This document shows, piece after piece, positions 7,410 through 12,823 of a stretch of 14,046 bases of DNA (positions are counted from its first letter, which is position 1; each line of letters starts with the position of its first letter). Both the position numbers and the translations under genes were made by a program. Below the pieces are notes generated by a model. That model was not told the origin of the DNA. It did not search any database and was given only the letters and a program-made list of their open reading frames with translations. This DNA comes from an uncultured Christensenellaceae bacterium (GTDB lineage Bacteria > Bacillota_A > Clostridia > Christensenellales > UBA3700), in the NCBI GenBank assembly GCA_944381335.1, contig CALWKT010000036.1, forward strand, positions 1 through 14,046. The letters are read 5' to 3'.

Positions 7410-7444
7410 TTAATGATATTTACTTTATTTTACTAGTTTTTACT
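7410..7444 (-). repeat. Helically phased AGTAA array B (three perfect units plus one imperfect)
   Basis: TTACT starts at 7420, 7430 and 7440 on the plus strand, with a weaker TTAAT at 7410, so four units keep an exact 10-base period. The minus strand reads AGTAAAAACT, AGTAAAATAA, AGTAAATATC. Array A has the same core, but its starts are offset by half a turn (7385 to 7420 is 35 bases). Confidence 0.5.
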
Positions 7445-7519
7445 TGATTATACGAAAAGTGGAAATTCTCCCCATAATTATTCAGAAAAACAGTCGGAAT
7501 TGCCCATCGGAAAGGCTTC

Positions 7520-7536
7520 GGAAATTTCAAATTTCC
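7520..7536. repeat. 17-base perfect palindrome in the mraZ upstream region
   Basis: GGAAATTT-C-AAATTTCC, arms of eight bases about a single central base. It is flanked by TCGGAA copies and a TGGGA core. It looks like a binding site for a dimeric regulator, but no regulator is identified. Confidence 0.5.
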
Positions 7537-7673
7537 CACCCGATCATTTATATCGGAATTTGCGTATGAAAACGATAATTTTAACAAAAATTCAATATTT
7601 CAAAACAAGAAATTGCTCATATATGAATTATTCTCAGCGACGGATATTACCCTTTGATACTTTCACGTAAAGT

Positions 7674-7712
7674 CTTTTCCCAATTTTTCCCAACAGATGG
7701 AAAAACTTCCCT
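7674..7712 (-). promoter_or_regulatory. Distal putative MraZ boxes: TGGGA-N5-TGGGA with a third box in phase
   Basis: On the minus strand TTGGGAAAAA is followed directly by TTGGGAAAAG; the TGGGA cores at 7692-7688 and 7682-7678 are 10 bases apart. A third, AGGGA at 7712-7708, is two turns upstream. TGGGN-N5-TGGGN is the E. coli MraZ operator form. A weaker promoter-like pair follows (TTTACG 7671-7666, 16-base spacer, TAATAT 7649-7644). The distance to mraZ is about 440 bases, which is unusually long. Confidence 0.45.
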
Positions 7713-8181
7713 GCCGGGCAATGTTTTCACAGCCGTTTACCTCGATTTTTTACGCGAAAAAACTTTCTCATCAAGATAAAAACTTCAAAGATTTACAGAG
7801 AACAATCCGTCAACTTTTTTACGGATCCGTCAGAATCAAACAGGCAGCGAAACAAGCCCTACTCCGTCCGCGCCGGCAAAGGCTTCCTTGGCTCCGGGAA
7901 CGGATAATGCGGAGATCTCCGCGCTCTCACGCGCTTCATGCGTAAACGCTGCGCAACGCAAACAGGCATGCCTAATACATAGGGCAAATTTTTCTTCGCG
8001 CGCGTATATGTGCCCGCACGCATTATATCCTTATAAAATACTGTTTCGTCAGAAACGGCTGTGCCTGAGCAGCAAAAACGAGACCTTTCGGATATCTTCA
8101 AAAAACAAATCTCATTCAGACTTTTAAACGCAATAAAAATGCGCCGCAGACTGTGACGCGATAAAATCTGCAAAACCGGTA

Positions 8182-8886
8182 TTAATCACCGGAAAAAACG
8201 TCAGTCAGTTCCACCGGTTTATATCCGATAAGATCGCAGGACGTAAGATAGTAATTTATCCCGTTTTTGTTGACTATCCTGCGCACTCTCGCGTCTTTTC
8301 CGTGCAGATGCCCGTAAACCACCGCGCTTACTTGATATTCGGAGATGATGGCGGTAAAAGGTGAATCCGCAAACGAAACGTCGAAAGGCGGGTAATGCAC
8401 CATTACCACTATCTTATCCCCGTCCTTATATTGACTTTTTGCATCGTCAAGCGCAAGCCTTAACCTGATCTCCTCTCTTTTCAGCATCGCTTTGTCGTGA
8501 TCGCCTTCGGCGCCGAGACTCCACAATCTGCTGCCGCAGACAAGCAGATTTTCAATTCTTACCGCATTGTTCTGCACGGCGTAAATTCCGGAAGGCAGAG
8601 AGTCTTTCAACTTCTGATAAGACTGCCACCAGTAGTCGTGATTCCCTCTCAGAATAACCTTTTTGCCGGGAAGATCGGCGATCTGACGCAGATCAGGCAA
8701 TGCGTCTTCAAGGCGCATTGCCCAGGATATGTCGCCGGCAATGAGAACGACGTCATCGTCCGAAACTCTGTTTTTCCAATCCTCGCGTATATTACCCCAG
8801 TAGCCGCTCCAACCGTCGCCGAATATGTCCATCGGCTTGTCGCAACAGCTCCCCAGATGAAGATCGCTCACGGCAAAAACTTTCAT
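8182..8886 (-). CDS. Calcineurin-like metallophosphoesterase
   Basis: A 234-residue protein with the complete calcineurin-like metallophosphatase set: SDLHLGS (Asp8, His10), AGDISW (50-55), RGNHDYWW (80-87), a lone His in VMVHYPP (His164) and YGHLHG (191-196). These residues bind a two-metal centre. The length and the GDISW and HDYWW context suit the family of predicted phosphohydrolases in COG1768; the substrate is unknown. There is no signal peptide or membrane segment, so it is probably cytoplasmic. I chose the ATG at 8886 because homology begins there with MKVFAVSDLH; a frame open farther upstream encodes unrelated sequence through two terminator hairpins. No Shine-Dalgarno precedes the ATG, and a TATAAT box ends six bases before it, suggesting a leaderless message. 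The gene stands alone, with 943 bases to mraZ downstream. Confidence 0.92.
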   Translation of the reverse strand: MKVFAVSDLHLGSCCDKPMDIFGDGWSGYWGNIREDWKNRVSDDDVVLIAGDISWAMRLEDALPDLRQIADLPGKKVILRGNHDYWWQSYQKLKDSLPSGIYAVQNNAVRIENLLVCGSRLWSLGAEGDHDKAMLKREEIRLRLALDDAKSQYKDGDKIVVMVHYPPFDVSFADSPFTAIISEYQVSAVVYGHLHGKDARVRRIVNKNGINYYLTSCDLIGYKPVELTDVFSGD

Positions 8887-8892
8887 ATATTT

Positions 8893-8922
8893 ATTATAAC
8901 AACAAAACGCGCCGATAATCAA
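8893..8922 (-). promoter_or_regulatory. Putative promoter of the metallophosphoesterase gene, leaderless
   Basis: TTGATT (8922-8917) is followed by 18 bases and a perfect TATAAT (8898-8893). Six bases separate the -10 from the ATG at 8886, so transcription should start at or next to the start codon. The -35 lies in the loop of the hairpin at 8909-8929. Confidence 0.6.
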
Positions 8923-8929
8923 GCGGCGC
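8909..8929 (-). terminator. Second, weaker intrinsic terminator
   Basis: The minus strand shows GCGCCG, nine loop bases, CGGCGC, then GTTTTGTTGTT. A six-base G+C-only stem with an interrupted U-tract would back up the stronger terminator at 8997-9020. It overlaps the promoter of the next gene. Confidence 0.6.
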
Positions 8930-8996
8930 AGACAATTCTCGTTTCCAACGAAGAAAAAATACCGATACGCAAAGTAAAACCGAGGAAAAACGCAAG

Positions 8997-9020
8997 AAAA
9001 ACGCCGCATGCAATGCGGCG
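8997..9020 (-). terminator. Strong intrinsic terminator of the Cys-rich protein gene
   Basis: Perfect inverted repeat CGCCGCAT-TGC-ATGCGGCG on the minus strand (9020-9002), followed by TTTTTC and further T-rich sequence. It starts 66 bases after the stop codon at 9087. Confidence 0.9.
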
Positions 9021-9086
9021 AAAGAAACTCTGTCGTATAAATCGCGCGTCGGAACGGAAGCCGCACCGGCGCGCGAAGTTTTGATG

Positions 9087-9761
9087 TCAGCCTCTGAGAC
9101 GCGAAGAGCATCTGCAGTCTTCTCCGCAATCCTGAGGATATATCGGAAGATCGAACGTGCACTCGCACACCTGTTCCGTATATTCCCTGCACGGCGGAAT
9201 GTAGCAATAACCGTAACTCGGCACGAGAAGATCCACAGGCATTGTGACCTTGAGGATCACGGTAGCACAGCCGGTAACCGTAAAAGTATTGTCGGACGTG
9301 TAGGTACCCTGCGCCGCGGAAAAACCGACGGTAGCCTGAATGGAATACGGTATGACGCTTGGCGCGGAAACGTGAAGGATCACGTCCTTGGGCACGGTAA
9401 CGGTTGCAACACCCGTACCGGTCTTGCCGTTCGCGTCGGTAAAAGTTACCTGAACAGGGATCTGCACGTTGCAGTTCACCCTGGCATAACAGCTGTCTTC
9501 AGGTATATCCGTGACAGAAAGATCGGAAACGGTCGCAGACGTACTCGTGGATTTTGCGCTGACGAATTTATACGGCGCGGTCAGATCAGCCGGCGTAACG
9601 TCCGTCAAAGCAAGCTGAAGATCTGTCAGCATATTCTGACTCATACACGCGTCGAACACCTTCTCTACCTGCACGCAGGTCTTTTCGCAAATTCCGGAAA
9701 ACGCGTTGCCTTTGACCGGCCCCGGGATCTTATCCGATTTGCAATTATTAGAAAATGACAT
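9087..9761 (-). CDS. Cys-bordered protein of unknown function, possibly envelope- or spore-coat-associated
   Basis: I cannot name a family with certainty. The start at 9761 is set by AGGAGG (9771-9776) nine bases upstream; the frame is open a little farther, but no better start exists. The 224-residue protein has 14 Cys, clustered at the N-terminus (7, 25, 29, 39) and in the last 40 residues (186, 191, 199, 201, 212, 216, 218). Between them is a Thr/Val/Ser-rich, beta-strand-like core (about 55-180). ICEKTCVQVEKVFDACMSQ near 24-42 and a SYGYCYIPPC segment near 182-191 recall clostridial coat-like proteins of the SipL/DUF3794 type, from memory and without alignment. No signal peptide or membrane segment is visible. 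It has its own promoter-like sequence and a strong terminator, so it is monocistronic. Spore or envelope location is inference. Confidence 0.8.
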   Translation of the reverse strand: MSFSNNCKSDKIPGPVKGNAFSGICEKTCVQVEKVFDACMSQNMLTDLQLALTDVTPADLTAPYKFVSAKSTSTSATVSDLSVTDIPEDSCYARVNCNVQIPVQVTFTDANGKTGTGVATVTVPKDVILHVSAPSVIPYSIQATVGFSAAQGTYTSDNTFTVTGCATVILKVTMPVDLLVPSYGYCYIPPCREYTEQVCECTFDLPIYPQDCGEDCRCSSRLRG

Positions 9762-9770
9762 TATGTACTT

Positions 9771-9776
9771 CCTCCT
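9771..9776 (-). promoter_or_regulatory. Ribosome binding site deciding the start of the Cys-rich protein
   Basis: AGGAGG nine bases before the ATG at 9761. It excludes the in-frame start at 9794, which would lie upstream of this site. Confidence 0.85.
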
Positions 9777-9791
9777 TTTATATGACTGCCG

Positions 9792-9807
9792 CAAAGCAGA
9801 TGCTTTG
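9792..9807 (-). repeat. Leader hairpin CAAAGCA-TC-TGCTTTG
   Basis: Perfect seven-base arms around two bases, 15 bases upstream of the AGGAGG. No U-tract follows. It may be an RNA leader structure or an operator. Confidence 0.45.
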
Positions 9808-9823
9808 ATACAATCGCTATAAA

Positions 9824-9853
9824 AATATATGCCGAGAGGAGAAATAATGTCAC
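9824..9853 (-). promoter_or_regulatory. Candidate promoter of the Cys-rich protein gene
   Basis: GTGACA (9853-9848, five of six -35 bases), an 18-base spacer and TATATT (9829-9824, five of six -10 bases). The same -10 stretch, CATATATT, also resembles sporulation sigma-E/K -10 elements, but I see no matching -35, so the sigma factor is undecided. Confidence 0.45.
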
Positions 9854-9909
9854 TTCGCCTATAAATAATATTCTAAATTAAACCGAAAAATAGTTATATC
9901 CAGCCAGTG

Positions 9910-10521
9910 TTATTCTATTTCATTATCTTCTGGAATAAATTTGAGCAAATTCTCAATTTTAGCAAGAACCGCTTCCTTGCCCTGCTTTTTGAGCGAAGAA
10001 ACGACGAGAACATCGTCTGCGCCCAGGCTGAGCGCGTTTGCAACAACGCTCCTCTGACGCGTCAGCTGAACTTTTGAAAGCTTGTCTCCCTTTGTTGCAA
10101 CGACAATGAAAGGGATGTGATAATGGTGCAGATACGCTATCATTTGTTTGTCGAGCGCCGTGGGCTCATGTCTCACGTCGACCAGTACGAGCACTCCTTT
10201 TAGTCTTTCGCTCTGAGTCAGATAATCTCCGATCATTTTGTCCCATTTTTTCTTTTCGTTCTCCCCCACTTTAGCATAGCCGTAGCCGGGCAGATCGACG
10301 AGCATAAACTCTCCGTTGTTCACGGAGAAAAAATTGATCAGTCTTGTTTTTCCCGGAGTTGACGAAGTTTTTGCGAGCCCTCCGTGATTTGTAAGATAAT
10401 TTATAAACGAACTTTTTCCGACGTTCGACTTGCCTGCAATGGCGATCTCGTCAGCGTCAAATCCGTCTCCTTTTCTGAAAGAAGCGTATGATGTCCTGAA
10501 TTCTGCGTTTTTTATTATCAT
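9910..10521 (-). CDS. engB: Ribosome biogenesis GTP-binding protein EngB (YsxC)
   Basis: Essential TRAFAC-class GTPase that helps assemble the 50S subunit in the cytoplasm. The 203 residues match the family length. Motifs are G1 GKSNVGKS (30-37), G2 STPGKT (54-59), G3 DLPGYGYA (76-83), G4 TKGDK (143-147) and a G5-like VVSSLKKQG (173-181). The AGGAG site is about eight bases before the ATG at 10521. engB follows clpX as in other Bacillota, but lon is missing between them. A terminator closes clpX upstream, so engB needs a promoter within 10522-10841; I found none that is convincing. No clear hairpin terminator follows its stop codon. Confidence 0.97.
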   Translation of the reverse strand: MIIKNAEFRTSYASFRKGDGFDADEIAIAGKSNVGKSSFINYLTNHGGLAKTSSTPGKTRLINFFSVNNGEFMLVDLPGYGYAKVGENEKKKWDKMIGDYLTQSERLKGVLVLVDVRHEPTALDKQMIAYLHHYHIPFIVVATKGDKLSKVQLTRQRSVVANALSLGADDVLVVSSLKKQGKEAVLAKIENLLKFIPEDNEIE

Positions 10522-10841
10522 TTCGATTTCTCCTTTTGTATACGCACCCCGGATTTCAGACCGGTACCGACGCTCCCGGTGAAGCCGGTATTAACCGCTA
10601 TAACCATTACTACTTTTGCAAAACTCGGTTTCCCCTGCTGTTTCCATGTATAAAAATCAATTTCCTGTAGGTTTGAGTCTTGCCGTGTCAACCTCACATA
10701 CTGACGCAAAGCCGACAACACTACCCACCACACGGAAAAATTGCCGGTAAAGCTGATACGTTTACGCAAATACGAGGCATTAAAGCCTCCCGCCTCGGTT
10801 TTACACCGCCTGCACAAGGACACGTCTTTTCAAATCGACAC
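10522..10841. other. 320-base spacer between clpX terminator and engB
   Basis: No recognised gene. The minus strand is open for 101 codons from a GTG at 10823 to a TGA at 10518 that overlaps the engB ATG as ATGA, but the GTG has no ribosome site and the product (start MSLCRRCKTEAGG, middle RQDSNLQEIDFYTW) matches no family I know. The end near engB is rich in CCGG-containing short inverted repeats (10558-10600), and GAGGC-N6-GCCTC lies near 10774. It may be a leftover coding fragment, an intergenic repeat element, or a promoter and leader region for engB. Confidence 0.5.
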
Positions 10842-10867
10842 AAAAAAAGGCAGGCAACACGCCTGCC
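10842..10867 (-). terminator. Strong intrinsic terminator after clpX
   Basis: The minus strand shows GGCAGGC-GTGTT-GCCTGCC followed by seven T. The seven-base stem starts eight bases after the clpX stop codon. It ends the tig-clpP-clpX block and separates it from engB. Confidence 0.95.
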
Positions 10868-10874
10868 GTATGTT

Positions 10875-12119
10875 TTATGCGGTTTTGCGACGTATTATCA
10901 AAGGCTTTTCGTTGCCTTTGACGCATTCTCCCGTAATTACGACTTTCTCAATGGATTTGTCGCTGGGAACGTCGTACATCACGTCAAGCATAAGATTTTC
11001 CATGATCGACTTCAGACCGCGCGCGCCGGTTTTCATTCTGACCGCCTTTCCTGCGATCTCGAAGAGAGCTTCGTCCTCAAAGACTAGCTCCACTCCGTCG
11101 TCGGCGAACATGGACGTATACTGTTTGGTGAGCGCGTTTTTAGGCTCTTTCAGGATGCTCACAAGCGCCTTTTCGTCAAGCGCGTTGATCGAGACTACCA
11201 CCGGGAGTCTTCCGACGAATTCGGGTATCAGACCGAATTTGATCAGATCGTCCGGGCGTATCTCGTTGCAGACCTCGCCGTAAGTCGAAGCCTTGGTGTT
11301 CTTGATCTCGGCGCCGAAACCGAGCGAAGCGCCCTGCATACGCTTTTCGATTATCTTTTCGAGGCCGACGAAAGCGCCGCCGCAGATAAACAGTATATTT
11401 CTGGTATTGATCTGGATGCACTCCTGCTGAGGATGCTTCCTTCCGCCGTTGGGCGGCACGTTGGCTATCGTGCTTTCGATTATCTTGAGCAGAGCCTGCT
11501 GAACGCCCTCGCCGGAAACGTCGCGGGTAATGGAAACGTTCTCGCCTTTTTTGGCGATCTTGTCTATCTCGTCGATATAGATTATTCCCACTTCTGCGCG
11601 CTTGATGTCGTAATCCGCCTTCTTGATGAGCTTGAGAAGAATATTCTCAACGTCTTCACCGACGTAACCCGCCTCAGTCAGAGACGTTGCGTCAGCGACT
11701 ACGAACGGCACGTCGAGGATCTTCGCAAGCGTGCTGGCAAGAAGCGTCTTGCCGCAACCGGTGGGTCCGAGGAGAAGAACGTTGCTCTTTTCCAGTTCCA
11801 CGTCGCCTTTCGCTTCGCAGGTAAGCCTCTTGTAATGATTGTAAACCGCGACCGACAGCACCTTTTTCGCCTGATCCTGACCAACGATGTATTCGTCGAG
11901 TCTCTCTTTGATCTCGTGCGGCGTAGGCACGTTTATCGCATGCTTTTTCTGAGCTTCCGCAGAAGGAGACGCACTGTACTCCTGCTCCATGAGTTCATAG
12001 CAGAACTCAACGCATTCGTTGCAGATATTCACTCCGTTGGGACCCGAAAAAATCTTTTCGACTTCCCCTTCGCCTCTGCCGCAGAAAGAACATTTTCCTA
12101 TCTGTCTGTTCTGATCCAC
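10875..12119 (-). CDS. clpX: ATP-dependent Clp protease ATP-binding subunit ClpX
   Basis: AAA+ unfoldase that feeds tagged or unfolded proteins to ClpP. The 414 residues show an N-terminal zinc-binding domain (Cys10, Cys13, Cys33, Cys36), Walker A GPTGCGKT (118-125), pore loop GYVG (151-154), Walker B YIDEID (181-186), the RKH loop (227-229), and sensor 2 GARGLK (365-370). The ClpP-docking tripeptide is LGF (266-268) rather than the usual IGF, a conservative change. The start is GTG at 12119: an in-frame stop lies directly upstream, and the next ATG would remove the zinc domain. AGAGG (12128-12132), inside the end of clpP, is eight bases upstream. Only five bases separate it from the clpP stop, so the two are co-transcribed. 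Identity is certain. Confidence 0.98.
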   Translation of the reverse strand: MDQNRQIGKCSFCGRGEGEVEKIFSGPNGVNICNECVEFCYELMEQEYSASPSAEAQKKHAINVPTPHEIKERLDEYIVGQDQAKKVLSVAVYNHYKRLTCEAKGDVELEKSNVLLLGPTGCGKTLLASTLAKILDVPFVVADATSLTEAGYVGEDVENILLKLIKKADYDIKRAEVGIIYIDEIDKIAKKGENVSITRDVSGEGVQQALLKIIESTIANVPPNGGRKHPQQECIQINTRNILFICGGAFVGLEKIIEKRMQGASLGFGAEIKNTKASTYGEVCNEIRPDDLIKFGLIPEFVGRLPVVVSINALDEKALVSILKEPKNALTKQYTSMFADDGVELVFEDEALFEIAGKAVRMKTGARGLKSIMENLMLDVMYDVPSDKSIEKVVITGECVKGNEKPLIIRRKTA

Positions 12120-12124
12120 TTAAA

Positions 12125-12724
12125 TTACCTCTTATAATAAATCTGGTCGATAAGCCCGTACTCAAGCGCTTCTTCGGGACTGAGGAAATTGTCTCTGTCA
12201 GTGTCCTCAAGCACTTTTTCGTAAGGCTGATTGCAGTTTTCCGCCAAAATCCTGGTCAACTTATCCTTGGTTTTCTTCAGATGGTTAGCCATGATTTCGA
12301 CGTCGGACGCCTGTCCCTGCGCTCCGCCGAGAGGCTGGTGTATCATGATTTCGCTGTTGGGAAGCGCATATCTCTTTCCCTTGGTGCCTGCGGCGAGCAG
12401 GAACGCGCCCATTGACGCCGCCATGCCGATGCAGATGGTGCTCACGTCGCATTTGATATACTTCATCGTGTCGTATATCGCAAGACCTGCGCTCACGCTG
12501 CCGCCGGGGCTGTTGATGTAAATGCAGATGTCTTTTTCGCTGTCCTTAGCCTCAAGGAAAATGAGCTGCGCGACCACGAGATTTGCAGTGTAATCGTTGA
12601 TTTCGTCCGTAAGAAAGATTATTCTGTCTTCGAGCAGCCTGGAATATATGTCATACTGCCTTTCGCCCCCGTCCACCTTGTCGATGACGTAAATGTTATT
12701 CTTCACTATTTCGTCCTTTTTCAT
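12125..12724 (-). CDS. clpP: ATP-dependent Clp protease proteolytic subunit ClpP
   Basis: Serine protease that forms the tetradecameric chamber of ClpXP. The 199 residues match the family. The catalytic triad is visible: Ser104 in GMAASMGAF, His129 in MIHQPLGG, and Asp178 in [24 protein letters not shown] (21-38) is the conserved N-terminal region with the axial loop before it. GGGAGG (12732-12737) is seven bases from the ATG at 12724. It lies 99 bases after tig and five before clpX, the classic tig-clpP-clpX order. No CIRCE or other heat-shock operator is evident in the gap before it. No anomaly is seen. Confidence 0.98.
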   Translation of the reverse strand: MKKDEIVKNNIYVIDKVDGGERQYDIYSRLLEDRIIFLTDEINDYTANLVVAQLIFLEAKDSEKDICIYINSPGGSVSAGLAIYDTMKYIKCDVSTICIGMAASMGAFLLAAGTKGKRYALPNSEIMIHQPLGGAQGQASDVEIMANHLKKTKDKLTRILAENCNQPYEKVLEDTDRDNFLSPEEALEYGLIDQIYYKR

Positions 12725-12823
12725 ATTAAATCCTCCCTTTATGATATTCTCAACGAACGTATTTGTAACCTCTTCCCCCGTTTATCCGGAGGAAAAGGGT
12801 ACGTTTTGCGTAAAATCCGGAAA

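Larger units (their letters stand above)
7239..8181. other. 943-base gene-free region upstream of the dcw cluster
   Basis: No convincing gene lies here. The half next to mraZ (7239-7700) is A+T-rich and carries the promoter and the repeat elements listed separately. The other half (about 7820-8020) is G+C-richer and full of short perfect palindromes: ACGGATCCGT (7821-7830), GCGGAGATCTCCGC (7909-7922), AGGCATGCCT (7964-7973), plus a 16-base alternating pyrimidine-purine tract (7997-8012). Open frames exist on both strands but are Arg-rich, lack good start signals or resemble no family. A small structured RNA is possible, but I recognise none. Confidence 0.7.

Noticed and set aside
7697..7945. 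Plus-strand 82-codon frame in the mraZ upstream spacer
   Set aside because: No ribosome site, Arg-rich C-terminal half, no family resemblance, and its start overlaps the distal repeat region.
8021..8058. TATAAT near 8025 and a GTTTC-TGAC-GAAAC hairpin suggesting a small RNA gene
   Set aside because: No acceptable -35 at 16-18 bases and no match to a known small RNA; not enough to list as a gene.
7859..8173. Minus-strand 104-codon frame, with an internal ATG at about 8020 preceded by AAGGA
   Set aside because: The internal start has only about four bases of spacing, and the peptide is Arg/Pro-rich without similarity; probably a non-coding G+C-rich segment.
8164..8195. CCGGT-N7-ACCGG hairpin overlapping the metallophosphoesterase stop, followed by TTTT
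   Set aside because: A five-base stem with a short T-run is too weak to call as a terminator, though partial termination is possible.
8887..9207. N-terminal extension of the metallophosphoesterase up to 9207
   Set aside because: It would run through two terminators and into the upstream gene; family homology starts at MKVFAVSDLH.
9081..9758. Plus-strand frame of 225 codons opposite the Cys-rich protein gene
   Set aside because: The minus-strand frame has a strong ribosome site, terminator and ordered Cys pattern; the plus frame has none.
12785..12821. Repeated TCCGGA in the tig-clpP gap as a possible terminator
   Set aside because: The sites are 25 bases apart, with no U-tract after the second; two copies of a self-complementary hexamer can be chance.
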